Origin: Neomoorella carbonis
Lineage (GTDB): Bacteria > Bacillota > DSM-521 > Neomoorellales > Neomoorellaceae
Length of the DNA stretch: 64,000 nt
Reading direction: 5' to 3'
Assembly: GCF_045278715.1 (NCBI RefSeq)
Contig: NZ_CP136420.1
Coordinates: forward strand, 2,108,001-2,172,000
Shown here: positions 33,155 to 42,840 of the stretch, in pieces
Numbering within the stretch: the first letter of the stretch is position 1
Layout of the letters: each line of letters begins with the position of its first letter
The notes under the pieces: generated by a model
Databases searched by the model: none
What the model was told of the DNA's origin: nothing
What the model saw: only the letters and a program-made list of their open reading frames with translations
Translations under genes and position numbers: made by a program

Positions 33155-34510
33155 TTAAACACGGCCGGGAATAAAGCGGCCCTGGCCGGCCTGACCCAGG
33201 AAACGTCCTTGATCGTAGATAAGCCGGCCCCGCAGGTAGGTTGCTTCCAGGTAGCCCTGCAGGTGAAAACCTTCGAAGACAGTATAACCGGCTGCCGAAT
33301 GAAGGTTTGCCGCCGTAAGGATAACCTGCCTGCGGGGATCAAAAATTACCAGATCGGCGTCGCTCCCGGGCCTGAGGCTTCCCTTGCGCGGGTAAAGGCC
33401 GAAAAGGTGGGCCGGGTTGGTGGATAGCACCTTCACCAGCTGGGGCAGGGTCAGCCAGCCGTTGCGGACGCCATAGGAATAAAGCAGGGATAATAAAGTT
33501 TCTGTTCCAGGTACCCCGGAGGGAGTATTATAAAAGGCCGTACCGGTATCTTTCTGCTCCCGGCTGTAGCTGCAGTGATCAGTAGCCACCACCTGGAGGG
33601 CGCCGGCGGCCAGGTGTCGCCAGAGGCTCTCGTTATCGGCCGCTGATCTTAAAGGCGGGCACACCAGGAAAAGGCGGCTGTCCGGTCCGGCGTATTTATC
33701 CCCGGTTAGGAGCAGGTAATGGGGGCAGGTCTCGCCGTAGACCCGCTGGCCTTTACTGCGGGCGGCGGCAATGGCTTCCGCGCCACCGCCGGTAGAGACG
33801 TGAACGATATAGACAGGTGCTCCGGCTTCCCCGGCCAGGGCAATGACGTCCTGGATGGCCTTGATCTCTGCCGTTGCCGGGCGGCTCAAGGCATGGTAGG
33901 CCGGGTCTGTCCGGCCGGCGGCGATCAGCGCTTCCCTCTTAGCCGTAACTATTTCATGATCCTCACAGTGAACCGTAACCAGGGCCCCGAGCCGGCGCGC
34001 TATTTTCAGCAGGCGGCCTATGGCGGCCAGGCTCAGGCGCTGGGCATAGGTGGTAAATACCTTGAAGCTGGTAACACCCTTGTCAACGACAGCCCTGAGT
34101 TCCGCTTCGTCTTCCTCCTGGCCGGGCAGGACCACCTGGTGCAGGCCGTAATCGACGCAGGCCTGTTCCCTGGCTTCATCCAGGCGCTTGTTCAGGGCTG
34201 CAGTCAAAGATTCCGCTGGGCTTGCCGGCTCGGCATAATCGATGACGGTAGTGACGCCACCGCAGGCAGCCAGCCGCGTCCCGGTAAACCAGTCGTCGGC
34301 CGTCATGAGCTCACCGATGGGCATCTGGTAATGGACGTGGGCATCGATGGCTCCAGGCATTATATATTTACCGGTTACGTCCCGGACTTCCGCACCTTCC
34401 GCAGTCAAATCCGCACCTACGGCGGCAATCTTTTCTCCCTTAATAGCCACGTCGGCCTGCTCTACCCGTTCGGCGGTTACAACCCACCCGCCCTTCAGCA
34501 AGAGGTCCAC
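33155..34510 (-). CDS. Dihydropyrimidinase/hydantoinase-type amidohydrolase
   Basis: A 451-residue D-hydantoinase/dihydropyrimidinase. Metal motifs are DAHVH (H58, H60), the carbamylated lysine in SFKVFTTYA, HCEDHE, IVHVSTGGG and TDHCSYS. It hydrolyses cyclic ureides such as hydantoin or dihydropyrimidine to N-carbamoyl products. GTG 34510 follows GGGGGAGG. It is placed between a YgeW-like carbamoyltransferase and a threonine-synthase-like enzyme, so it probably opens a ring of a purine-derived intermediate (YgeZ position in E. coli). Confidence 0.93.
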   Translation of the reverse strand: MDLLLKGGWVVTAERVEQADVAIKGEKIAAVGADLTAEGAEVRDVTGKYIMPGAIDAHVHYQMPIGELMTADDWFTGTRLAACGGVTTVIDYAEPASPAESLTAALNKRLDEAREQACVDYGLHQVVLPGQEEDEAELRAVVDKGVTSFKVFTTYAQRLSLAAIGRLLKIARRLGALVTVHCEDHEIVTAKREALIAAGRTDPAYHALSRPATAEIKAIQDVIALAGEAGAPVYIVHVSTGGGAEAIAAARSKGQRVYGETCPHYLLLTGDKYAGPDSRLFLVCPPLRSAADNESLWRHLAAGALQVVATDHCSYSREQKDTGTAFYNTPSGVPGTETLLSLLYSYGVRNGWLTLPQLVKVLSTNPAHLFGLYPRKGSLRPGSDADLVIFDPRRQVILTAANLHSAAGYTVFEGFHLQGYLEATYLRGRLIYDQGRFLGQAGQGRFIPGRV

Positions 34511-34544
34511 TTTAACCCTCCCCCGAAAAAGTAGTCATCCTGTG

Positions 34545-35795
34545 CTAGTTGAGCTGCAAATCTGCCAGGGCCTGCCGGAGGGCTTCCAGGGAGGGCTCCA
34601 CCCGGATGGGTTCGCCGGCGGCCTTGATGGCATTGGCCACATCCTTGAGGCCGTTGCCGGTTACCAGCGTGACAACCTTTTCTTCCGGCTTAATAATCCC
34701 TTCCCGGACGGCTTTCATGAGCCCGGCCGTGCCGGCCACCCCGGCGGGTTCGCCGAAAACGCCGCAGGTGCGGCCCAGGACCCGCATAGCCGCCAGGATT
34801 TCTTCATCGCTGACGTTGATCATGATCCCGCCGGAGTCCCGGACGGCCCGCAGGGCCTTTTCGGGATTGCGGGGCACGCCGACGGCGATGCTGTCCGCCA
34901 GGGTATTTTCCTCCATGGGCCGCACCCTGGTGCCCTCCCGGTAGGCGCGGGTAATGGGGCAGCAGCCCTCGGCCTGGACCCCCAGCATCCGCGGCAGCTT
35001 CTCAATCCAGCCGGCTTTTTTCAGGTCCACCCAGGCTTTCCAGGCTCCGGCCATGGTACAGCCGTCGCCCACCGCCAGGACTACCCAGTCGGGTACTTCC
35101 CAGTGCAGCTGCTCGGCCACCTCCAGGCAGGCGGTCTTCTTGCCTTCCACCAGGTAGGGGTTAATGGCTGCATTGCGGTTATACCAGCCGTGCTCTTCTA
35201 TAGCCGCCGCCGACAGGCGAAAGGCGTCTTCATAGGAGCCCTGGACGCTGATGACCGTAGCCCCGAAGATCAGGAGCTGGGCCACCTTGCCCTGGGGTGC
35301 CCGGCCGGGGACAAAGATCACGGCCTTGAGGCCGACAGAAGCCGCTGCTCCCGCAAGGGAAGAAGCAGCGTTACCGGTGGAGGAGCAGGCCACTACCGTG
35401 GCCCCTTCGGCCAGAGCCCGGGCCACGGCCACGGCCGAGGGCCGGTCCTTCAGGGAAGCGGTGGGATTAATCCCATCATCTTTAATATATAGCTCCTTTA
35501 AACCCAGCTCGGCCGCCAGGCGTTCGGCCCGGTAAAGGGGGCTCCAGCCTACCCTTAAAGGCGGCAGGGGTCCCTCCTGGGCCACCGGCAGGAAAGGACG
35601 GTAGCGCCACATAGAAGGCTCCCTGTTTCCGGCCAGGCTCTCTTTAGAAATATATTTGTTGATATAGTCATAATCATATTCCACGTCTAAGATACCGTCA
35701 GTTGATCCACAGATGGGGCAGGTATAAAAGCCGGGCCGGGGCTGGTAAGTCCGGCTGCAATTAATGCAGCGCAACTGGGTTATATTGCTGCTCAC
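34545..35795 (-). CDS. Threonine-synthase-like PLP enzyme with zinc-ribbon N-terminus
   Basis: A 416-residue fold-type II PLP enzyme. The N-terminus has a zinc ribbon (RCINCSRTY, YTCPICGSTDG); the PLP lysine is in NPTASLKDRPSA, followed by CSSTGNAASSLAGAAASVGL and VGDGCTMAGAWKAW. The architecture is that of ThrC. There is no homoserine kinase or homoserine dehydrogenase nearby. The position in the operon suggests a PLP lyase on an amino acid released from the degraded ring, such as diaminopropionate or threonine. GTG 35795 is the start. Its true substrate is unknown. Confidence 0.82.
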   Translation of the reverse strand: MSSNITQLRCINCSRTYQPRPGFYTCPICGSTDGILDVEYDYDYINKYISKESLAGNREPSMWRYRPFLPVAQEGPLPPLRVGWSPLYRAERLAAELGLKELYIKDDGINPTASLKDRPSAVAVARALAEGATVVACSSTGNAASSLAGAAASVGLKAVIFVPGRAPQGKVAQLLIFGATVISVQGSYEDAFRLSAAAIEEHGWYNRNAAINPYLVEGKKTACLEVAEQLHWEVPDWVVLAVGDGCTMAGAWKAWVDLKKAGWIEKLPRMLGVQAEGCCPITRAYREGTRVRPMEENTLADSIAVGVPRNPEKALRAVRDSGGIMINVSDEEILAAMRVLGRTCGVFGEPAGVAGTAGLMKAVREGIIKPEEKVVTLVTGNGLKDVANAIKAAGEPIRVEPSLEALRQALADLQLN

Positions 35796-35832
35796 CTCAG
35801 GTCATCTCCTACGAAAATAACTTTGATCCATC

Positions 35833-38400
35833 TCACTTCCCATTTCGCGTATACGGCGTTCCTTCCAGGGGCAAGCGCAGGCGCAATTTGCCGTCGCGGC
35901 GGTAGTAGGCGCCGGCGACGGCCGCCGCCGTGGGAATGGTGGCCAGTTCGCCAACACCCTTGGCGCCATAGGCAAAGGGAGTGCCGCCCTTTTCTATCAA
36001 ATGCACCTCCATCTGCGGCACCTGGTGACTGCGCAGGAGCCCCAGCCTGCCTAGGGTCTGGCGTACAGGTATTCCATACTGTACCGGGAAGTCTTCCGTC
36101 AGGGCATAACCCAGGCCCATGACAATGCCCCCTTCAATCTGGCCCTCCAGGTTTAAAGGGTTAATGGCCCGGCCCACATCATAGGCAGCCACTACTTTCG
36201 CCACGCGTCCCTCCTCATCCAGGATGACTACCTGGGTGGCATAGCTGTAGCCGACATGGGTTACAGGGTGCTCCTTGTTGGAATTAAGGGGATCAGTGGC
36301 GCCGTAGAATTCCCCCTGGAAAACCCGGCCTTCCAGGTCGGCAAGGGTACGGCCTTTCAAGGCTGCCGCCAGGTCCGCCGCCGCCCGGCGGGTTGCTTCC
36401 CCGGTAAAGAGGCTCTGGCGGGAAGCCGTGGTGCAACCGGCGTCGGGAGTCCGGGCCGTATCGGCAAGGACGCAATCAATGAGCGTTGCCGGCAGTCCGG
36501 TAGTCTCGGCGACAATCTGGATGAGGACCGCCTCCAGCCCCTGGCCCATGCAGGCCGCACCGGAGTAAATTTTTACCCTTCCGCCGCTGACCGCCAGCCT
36601 GGCCCGGCCCACATCGCGAGTACCAACACCGAGGCCGACATTTTTAAAACCGCAGGCAATGCCGGCGTAAGGGCTGCTTTCAAAGGCTTCCTTGACGGCC
36701 AGCAGGGTGTCTTTCAAGCCGATGTCGGCGCTGACTACCTGCCTGGTGCCCAGGGTGTCACCCGGTTCCAGGGCGTTCTGCCAGCGGATTTGCCAGGGGG
36801 ATAGGCCGGTAGCTTCTGCCAGAAGGTTCATCTGGCTCTCTATGGCGAAGTTGGACTGGGGCACCCCAAAACCGCGGAAAGCCCCGGCCGGGGGATTATT
36901 GGTATAGACGGCCCGGCCGCGAATGGTAACGTTGGGGATGCGGTAGGGACCGGTAGCATGGGTGCAGGCCCGCTCCAGCACCTGGGCCCCCAGGGAGGCA
37001 TAAGCGCCGGTGTCGGCCACCAGATCGGCCACCAGGGCCACCAGGTTACCTTTCTCATCACACCCCGTCGTCATGGTAATGGTCATGGCATGGCGCTTGG
37101 GGTGGCAGAGGATGCTTTCCCGCCGGGTCCAGGTCAATTTCACCGGTTTCTGGGTTGCCCAGGCCAGCAGGGCGGCATGATGCTGCACGCTCAGGTCTTC
37201 TTTGCCGCCAAAACCGCCGCCAACACACCTGTTAACAACCCGTACCTTTGCCGGTGGTAGATTCAGGAGGGAAACCAGCTGGGTATGGATCTCATAAACG
37301 CCCTGGGTGCCGGTATAGACCGTAAGGCCCCCGTCTTCAGGTACCGCCAGGGCGCTCTCCGGCTCCAGGAAGGCGTGTTCCGTAAAGGGCGTGGTATAAG
37401 TATTGGTTACCACGTGGGCGCAGGACTTTAAGGCTGCCTCGGCGTCCCCCTTTTTAACCATGGTTTCGCTCAATAAATTACCTCCGGGGTGCAGGGCCGG
37501 CGCCCCCGGCGCCAGGGCGTCTTGCGGCGAAGCCAGGGGGGGCAGCTCTTCATAATCAACTTTGATATAGTTTAATGCCGCCCTGGCTTCCTGTAAGCTT
37601 CTGGCCGCCACCAGGGCCAGGGCATCGCCGATATAGCGGGTTTCCTCGCCCACGGCCACCAGGGCCGGCCAGTCTTTATAAATATGCCCCTGATAGCGCT
37701 CCCCCGGAATATCGTCTGCAGTAAGGACGGCCACCACTCCGGGCTGCTCCTTAGCCGCCGTGACATCAATGGCCTTTACCTTCGCCCGGGCGCAGGGCAG
37801 GCGGAAAACGGCCCCATAAAGCATTCCCGGAACCTGCATGTCGTCGACAAAGATGGCTTCCCCCAGGACTTTGGCCCTGGCATCGGGCCGGAAAAAGGCT
37901 TTGCCCATACCGGCCGGTTCACCTGCCCGGGGCTCAATCTCGCCCCTTAAAGCGCGGCCGGCCAGCCGCACGGCCTCAATTATCTTCTGGTAACCGGTAC
38001 AACGGCAGAGGTGGGCCTTGAAGGCCTGGCGGATTTCCTCTTCGCTTGGGGAAGGTTGCCGGTCGAGGAGGGCCTTGGCTTCCATGACCATCCCCGGCGT
38101 GCAAAAGCCGCACTGTACCGCCCCGGCCGCCGTAAAGGCGAAAGTATAAATCTCCTTTTCCCGCGGGCTCAAGCCCTCGATGGTAATGATCTCCCGGCCG
38201 GCGGCCCTGGCCACGGGTGTCCGGCAGGCCCGGACCGCCTTGCCGCCCATGATTACGGTGCAGGCGCCGCAGGTACCCTCGCCACAACCGTTTTTGGCCC
38301 CCGTTAGCCGTAAATCCTCCCGTAACACTTCCAGCAAGGTAGCGTCCTGGTGAACATCAACCACCCGCCGCCGGCCATTAACCTGCAATTCCAACCGCAT
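35833..38400 (-). CDS. Selenium-dependent xanthine dehydrogenase-like, fused 2Fe-2S and Mo domains
   Basis: An 855-residue molybdenum hydroxylase with no FAD domain. The N-terminal domain has 2Fe-2S ligands C39, C44, C47 and C59; the second cluster has C97, C100, C132 and C134. The Mo-pterin domains follow, with QTHGGVP-like and GGGFGGKEDL stretches and the catalytic Glu in AKGVGELATIP. This two-domain form is annotated as selenium-dependent xanthine dehydrogenase, where Se is a labile ligand rather than selenocysteine. Neighbours YqeB, YqeC and XdhC support this. It likely oxidises a purine such as xanthine or hypoxanthine. ATG 38400 follows GGGGGG. Confidence 0.9.
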   Translation of the reverse strand: MRLELQVNGRRRVVDVHQDATLLEVLREDLRLTGAKNGCGEGTCGACTVIMGGKAVRACRTPVARAAGREIITIEGLSPREKEIYTFAFTAAGAVQCGFCTPGMVMEAKALLDRQPSPSEEEIRQAFKAHLCRCTGYQKIIEAVRLAGRALRGEIEPRAGEPAGMGKAFFRPDARAKVLGEAIFVDDMQVPGMLYGAVFRLPCARAKVKAIDVTAAKEQPGVVAVLTADDIPGERYQGHIYKDWPALVAVGEETRYIGDALALVAARSLQEARAALNYIKVDYEELPPLASPQDALAPGAPALHPGGNLLSETMVKKGDAEAALKSCAHVVTNTYTTPFTEHAFLEPESALAVPEDGGLTVYTGTQGVYEIHTQLVSLLNLPPAKVRVVNRCVGGGFGGKEDLSVQHHAALLAWATQKPVKLTWTRRESILCHPKRHAMTITMTTGCDEKGNLVALVADLVADTGAYASLGAQVLERACTHATGPYRIPNVTIRGRAVYTNNPPAGAFRGFGVPQSNFAIESQMNLLAEATGLSPWQIRWQNALEPGDTLGTRQVVSADIGLKDTLLAVKEAFESSPYAGIACGFKNVGLGVGTRDVGRARLAVSGGRVKIYSGAACMGQGLEAVLIQIVAETTGLPATLIDCVLADTARTPDAGCTTASRQSLFTGEATRRAAADLAAALKGRTLADLEGRVFQGEFYGATDPLNSNKEHPVTHVGYSYATQVVILDEEGRVAKVVAAYDVGRAINPLNLEGQIEGGIVMGLGYALTEDFPVQYGIPVRQTLGRLGLLRSHQVPQMEVHLIEKGGTPFAYGAKGVGELATIPTAAAVAGAYYRRDGKLRLRLPLEGTPYTRNGK

Positions 38401-38468
38401 GCCGTTCCCCCCGTTCGGCTTGGTTTCCCGGTTGCTAGGTGCAGTCCCCTCCTGATGTAAAGGGGATT

Positions 38469-39827
38469 TTAACGCATCTCTTTTATTTTCGCGTCGTAAT
38501 ACTCAATTTTGGCGTACTCGTCATCCCAGAAGGAGGGGCTCTTCATGGCGTCCAGGTATTCTCTGGTGTACCCAAAGGGCAACCAGTCTTTCTCCTTCTG
38601 CTGGAAGAGCCGTTCCTTGGCCTCCGGCCTGCGGGTGTCCAGAATATAATGGGTATGGGCCTTGAGGAAAATATCTTTAAACCAGCGTTCCAGGACAAAG
38701 TCCTCAATTTCCAGGGTCCGCCGGGCCAGGTCCTCCAGTACGGAAGGATAGCGGTCAAAACCGTCGGTGGCAACGGTCACCACATTATCGCCGGGGCCTA
38801 AACGCAGGTATTTGGCCATTTTAATGGCGCCCAGGATGTTGCAAATGCCGGAAGGACCGAAATTGTCGCGTAAGGCCAGGGCTTCGGCTTCTTTGACGCC
38901 ATTCTTCATCAGGACTTCGGTACCATCCTGGAAGACCTTCAAGCCGCGGACGGTATCTTCATCGTGGATGAGGACAATAAAATCCGTATTGAGGACATTG
39001 TGGATGAGGGTGCACATCTTGTCGCCGATACCCTCAATGCGGTGCTGGCCGCGGCCCCCGTCATACAGGGTGGAACACTCATAGGGCTCCAGGGCCGCCA
39101 CTTTACATTCCGGGAAAACCTTCTTAATCTGGTCGCCGGCAGCCAGGGTTCCCGCCGAGCCTGGGGCCGAAGTAAAGCAGGCGATACGGCCGTTGCCGAT
39201 ACCCCGGACGGCCTCAATGGCGGCATTACCGGTAACGTGGCGGTGGAAGCGGTAGTTGGGCAACAGCTCAAACTGGGCCAGGGCATAATTTTTCGGATCT
39301 TTTTTCAGTTCATAGGTGCGCTGCAGGGTCAAAATAACGTCGGACTCCGTGCCGGGAGTGAGGTCCAGCTCGCCGCCGTACTTGCGGATGCGTTCATAAC
39401 GTTCCTTGCTCATGTTGTCGGGCATGATGACTACCGCCCGGAAGCCCAGGAGCTTGCAGATATAGGCCACGCCGATGCCGAAATTGCCCGTTGAGGGCCC
39501 CAGGATGGTATGTTCACCGGGCTTGATGACGCCGTCAACGCAGCCTTCAATCAGGGTGGCGTAGGCCGGGCCCACCTTGTGGGAACCGGACGGGAAGCCC
39601 CGACCCAGGAGGACGACGATATTGGCGTCCACCCCCGTCACTTCCGGGGGGAGCACCATTTTCCGCACCTGGTTGTTTTCGTCTTTCCAAGTGATGTTGA
39701 ACAGGTTAATGGGGTCCAGCTCATCCTCCTTGAGGGCTTTTAAGGCCCGCTGTCTTATTGCCGGGTCAATTTGCTCCGGGTCGCACATCTCCGTGAAGGT
39801 CGGGCCAAAGGGAATCTTACCCGCCAT
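38469..39827 (-). CDS. PLP-dependent lyase of the cysteine synthase/diaminopropionate ammonia-lyase fold
   Basis: A 452-residue fold-type II PLP enzyme. The PLP lysine is in SGSHKVGPAY; the phosphate side includes GPSTGNFGIGVAYICKLL; the rest looks like a YgeX or cysteine-synthase relative, with a C-terminal extension of about 60 residues (WFKDIFLKAHTHYILDTRR). I choose ATG 39827 with GGAGGG 6 bases upstream, in preference to the TTG at 39866. It is first in the operon after a terminator. The partner in E. coli (ygeX) cleaves 2,3-diaminopropionate; that substrate is inferred here. Confidence 0.82.
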   Translation of the reverse strand: MAGKIPFGPTFTEMCDPEQIDPAIRQRALKALKEDELDPINLFNITWKDENNQVRKMVLPPEVTGVDANIVVLLGRGFPSGSHKVGPAYATLIEGCVDGVIKPGEHTILGPSTGNFGIGVAYICKLLGFRAVVIMPDNMSKERYERIRKYGGELDLTPGTESDVILTLQRTYELKKDPKNYALAQFELLPNYRFHRHVTGNAAIEAVRGIGNGRIACFTSAPGSAGTLAAGDQIKKVFPECKVAALEPYECSTLYDGGRGQHRIEGIGDKMCTLIHNVLNTDFIVLIHDEDTVRGLKVFQDGTEVLMKNGVKEAEALALRDNFGPSGICNILGAIKMAKYLRLGPGDNVVTVATDGFDRYPSVLEDLARRTLEIEDFVLERWFKDIFLKAHTHYILDTRRPEAKERLFQQKEKDWLPFGYTREYLDAMKSPSFWDDEYAKIEYYDAKIKEMR

Positions 39828-39903
39828 ATGGATCCCTCCAGTTAAATGTAATATTACTGAGTGCAAAAAACTTCACTCACACTTATGGTATAGTTCGACG
39901 TGG

Positions 39904-39945
39904 AAAAAATAAACCCTCCTTTTATAGCTAAAAAGGAGGGTTTTA
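39904..39945 (-). terminator. Terminator between pgpA and the PLP enzyme gene
   Basis: AACCCTCCTTTT/AAAAGGAGGGTT stem at 39914-39940, with TTTATTTTTT on the minus strand. It ends the upstream pgpA transcript; the other strand also has a T-rich tail. Confidence 0.8.
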
Positions 39946-39972
39946 TTTTACTGCTTTTTATCTTTTTCATCC

Positions 39973-40500
39973 TCACTTCAGCAGCCCGTCCCGGTCGCGG
40001 TGGGCCAGGCGGGAGGAAGCGGCGGCGGCGATGGCGGCCACCAGGTCGTCGAGGAAGGTGTTGACCTTCTCGTTTTTCTTGCTGTTGACCACGCCGATGA
40101 TGCCCGGCTTGACCTTGTCCAGGTAACCGAAGTTGGTAAAACCGATGGAACCGTAAATATTGACTATGCTCAGGGCCAAGACCTCGTCAATGCCGTACAG
40201 GCCGTCGTCACTCTTCAGCATGGTGGCCAGGGGTTCGGCCAGTTGCCCCTTTTCGGCCAGCTCATCAATGGCTATGCCGGTAAAGACGGCGTTCTGGACC
40301 TCCCGCTTTTCCAGCACCCGCTCAACGCTTTCGCGGCAGGCGGCCATGGTAAGGTTAGGAATATATTTTTGCTGGACTTCATATACCAGGCGGGCGATAT
40401 CTTCCAGCGATACCCCCCGCCGTTCCATCCAGGTTATGGCCAGCTGCTTGAGCAACAGGGAACTGGCATATTGATTTTCCTTTGGCTGTGCCACACTCAC
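39973..40500 (-). CDS. Phosphatidylglycerophosphatase A family protein (YutG-like)
   Basis: A 175-residue protein of the PgpA/YutG family. Recognisable stretches are DGLYGIDEVLALSIVNIYGSIG, FTNFGYLDKVKPGIIG and the C-terminal VNTFLDDLVAAIAAA, all typical of the cytosolic Bacillus YutG form. Members dephosphorylate phosphatidylglycerophosphate, although this short cytosolic type is less well characterised. GTG 40500 follows GGAGCA. It lies inside the purine-hydroxylase region but has no obvious link to it. Confidence 0.85.
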   Translation of the reverse strand: MSVAQPKENQYASSLLLKQLAITWMERRGVSLEDIARLVYEVQQKYIPNLTMAACRESVERVLEKREVQNAVFTGIAIDELAEKGQLAEPLATMLKSDDGLYGIDEVLALSIVNIYGSIGFTNFGYLDKVKPGIIGVVNSKKNEKVNTFLDDLVAAIAAAASSRLAHRDRDGLLK

Positions 40501-40558
40501 TGCTCCTGTCCCCCCTCGTTATAAGAAGTAACCCTATTATAACATAAATTCATTATTT

Positions 40559-41356
40559 TTACCGCAGCTTTTCCCGCAGGTGCAAAATAGCCTCCAGCAC
40601 ACCCCCGGCGATGGCCCGGGCTTTGTCGGAAATGGTGAAGCAGTAGTCCCGTTCACCGCGGGGGTCGATGTCGCCGACCTTCATCCCTCTGGTGACTTCC
40701 AGGCCGTCGTGGAGGATACCCCGCAGCACGCCGCTGATCCGCGCCCGCAGGGGCACATCGCCAACCATGGCCACTGTTTCGCCAGCGGTTACCGGGTCGC
40801 CGATGGCCTTGCATCCCTTAAATATACCATCTGCCGGCGCCCTCAAGACCCTTTCTTCGGTATAGCCCATGACTTCACCCGGGATACCGGTATTGGGCAG
40901 GGCTTCGCCCTGCCAGATGACCCGGCCGAGATAATGGCCGCGCCTTGTCTCCACTACCGCGTGGGCGTCACGGCCGGCCGTAAAGCCAGGCCCCAGGGCG
41001 ATGACAATGGGTGCCTGCTCTATGCTTGTCCCCAGGTTGGTCTTGGCCATGATGGCATCTACGACAATTTCCGGCCGGAGGGCCGCGATAACCCCGGCCC
41101 GGGGATCCACCAGCACGGCAATTTCTCCCTGCGTGGCTTTCGTTAGGGCCTCCTCCGGGCCGGTCACCAGCCGGGCCGTAACTCCCTCTACAGTAACGGC
41201 GCCGGAATAAACCGCTTCGGCAAAGGCCACGGCCCGGCGGATTACCGTTGGCCGGGCTATTTCCGTCATGATTACCGGAAAACCGGCTTGTTGGAGACGG
41301 TGGGCCACACCGCTAGCCAGATCCCCCGCCCCTTTGATGACCACCAGATGTCGCAC
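40559..41356 (-). CDS. yqeB: YqeB, selenium-dependent molybdenum hydroxylase maturation protein
   Basis: A 265-residue protein of the EF2563/YqeB family, strictly linked in genomes to selenium-dependent molybdenum hydroxylases. It starts RHLVVIKGAGDLASGVAHRL, a Rossmann-like nucleotide site shared with XdhC relatives, and has IALGPGFTAGRDAHAVVETRRG and NTGIPGEVMGYT. It is presumed to help insert selenium or sulfur into the Mo cofactor. GTG 41356 is the start. It lies 46 bases downstream of the YqeC-MocA fusion gene. Confidence 0.9.
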   Translation of the reverse strand: MRHLVVIKGAGDLASGVAHRLQQAGFPVIMTEIARPTVIRRAVAFAEAVYSGAVTVEGVTARLVTGPEEALTKATQGEIAVLVDPRAGVIAALRPEIVVDAIMAKTNLGTSIEQAPIVIALGPGFTAGRDAHAVVETRRGHYLGRVIWQGEALPNTGIPGEVMGYTEERVLRAPADGIFKGCKAIGDPVTAGETVAMVGDVPLRARISGVLRGILHDGLEVTRGMKVGDIDPRGERDYCFTISDKARAIAGGVLEAILHLREKLR

Positions 41357-41402
41357 TTTCCTGCCCCCTGGAAATTTAGTTAGAAGTCAGAGTTGGCAAA
41401 AG

Positions 41403-42764
41403 TTACTGCTCCCCCAGCCAGTCCCGGTAATCAGCCGGGGTATCGATATCCTGCACCACTCCGGGGCAGTCCACTTCTACCGCCAGCACTTCCTCCGGAT
41501 GAACCCGGATAATCTCCCTGGCTCCCACATCCCCCTGCTGGGCCATGATTTCCGGCCAGAGAGTGCGGTCGATGAGAACCGGATTGCCCCGCCGTCCCTG
41601 GTAAACGGGAACAATAATCTTTTTCCCTCCCTGCCGGTAAGCGCCACACAACCGGGTGATGACTTCCGGCGTGACTCCCGGCTGGTCGGCCAGGACAAAA
41701 AGGGCGGCCCGGCTTTCCGGCCCGAGGGCGGCCAGCCCGGCCTGCAGGGAGGTGCTGAGGCCCCGGCGGTAGCCGGGATTGTAAGCCAGATTTACCCGTA
41801 AGCCTTCCAGGGCCGCTACCACCCTGCCGGCCTCGTGACCCAGGACCACGACAACATTCCCCGGTAAGGCTGCCTGGGCCGTGGCTACCACCCGTCGTAC
41901 CATTGGCTGGCCGGCTATTGACAATAGTTGCTTGCCGCCGCCAAGGCGCTCCCCGGTCCCGGCGGCCAGGACAACTATTCCCACCGGCCCGGCCGTTCTC
42001 GTTGCCTGTCGCAGTATTACCTGGCGCACCGGCGCCGGGGTGGCCACCGCACCCAGGATAACCTTCTCGCCGCCGGCGGCGAGGACGGCCCCGGCCACGG
42101 ACCTGCCCGCCCGCAGCAGTTCATAATCTTCAGCCTGGTTTAACAAAACCACCCATTGCGCCGCCGGCGGCACCCCTTTACGCCCGCCGCGAGGATGGAC
42201 CAGGAGCCGGGCCACATCATGGTCTGTCACCAGGAAGCCCTCTTCCCGTCCCAGCAGACCTGCCGCCAGCCGGGGGCGGTGGACAAAGGGGGCGGCCAGG
42301 GGCCGCCCCAGCACCGGCAGGCCGGCGACCGTCACCACCATGGTTGTCACCGGCGGGATGACCGGCTCGTGGTCCGCCGGGACCTTGAGGAGGGCTCCCG
42401 CCGCTCCATCGCCCTCGAGGAGGAGGTAATCAATATCCAGTTCTGCCAGCGCAGTTACGCCTGCCGCGTCCAGGCCCTTAATCTTACCCTGGTCAGTAAC
42501 CCCAGACCCGCAGGTGATCAGATTCCCCCTCTTTAGACCGGCTGCCACACCTGCTGCCAGGCTGGCGGTATCGCTGGTAATGACCGGTTCCGCCAGCTGC
42601 CGGAGCTGGCTTAAAAGCATTTTTGTGGTCGGGGCAACAACCACCCGGCGCCCAGCGGCTGCCAGTTCGCGGGCCAGACAAATAAGGGCCGAGGTTTTAC
42701 CCCCTGCCCCGACAACAGTGATGATCTCTCTGGCCTGTAACCCCAGGGCCTGGTATAAGCGCAT
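41403..42764 (-). CDS. YqeC-MocA fusion protein
   Basis: A 453-residue fusion. Residues 1-250 are the YqeC domain: ITVVGAGGKTSALICLAREL with a P-loop, PTTKMLLSQL, and DYLLLEGDGAAGALLKVPA. Residues from about 265 are a MocA/MobA-like CTP/NTP transferase: VVLAAGTGERLGGGKQLLSI, HEAGRVVAALEG, LADQPGVTPEVI and GNPVLIDRTLW. In E. coli yqeC and mocA are separate. Both act in maturation of selenium- or sulfur-loaded Mo hydroxylases; the fusion supports a single function. ATG 42764 follows GGGGGATT. Confidence 0.9.
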   Translation of the reverse strand: MRLYQALGLQAREIITVVGAGGKTSALICLARELAAAGRRVVVAPTTKMLLSQLRQLAEPVITSDTASLAAGVAAGLKRGNLITCGSGVTDQGKIKGLDAAGVTALAELDIDYLLLEGDGAAGALLKVPADHEPVIPPVTTMVVTVAGLPVLGRPLAAPFVHRPRLAAGLLGREEGFLVTDHDVARLLVHPRGGRKGVPPAAQWVVLLNQAEDYELLRAGRSVAGAVLAAGGEKVILGAVATPAPVRQVILRQATRTAGPVGIVVLAAGTGERLGGGKQLLSIAGQPMVRRVVATAQAALPGNVVVVLGHEAGRVVAALEGLRVNLAYNPGYRRGLSTSLQAGLAALGPESRAALFVLADQPGVTPEVITRLCGAYRQGGKKIIVPVYQGRRGNPVLIDRTLWPEIMAQQGDVGAREIIRVHPEEVLAVEVDCPGVVQDIDTPADYRDWLGEQ

Positions 42765-42840
42765 CGAAAAATCCCCCAAGAACACTTAATAATAACCCGG
42801 CATTATAAACAGCTAAGGGCGCCGGCCTCCATCAGGGACT

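Noticed and set aside
34347..35492. A 381-codon plus-strand open frame opposite the ThrC-like gene.
   Set aside because: It is antisense to a clear PLP enzyme gene, has no ribosome site, and its translation is low-complexity with no family motif. High G+C favours such frames.
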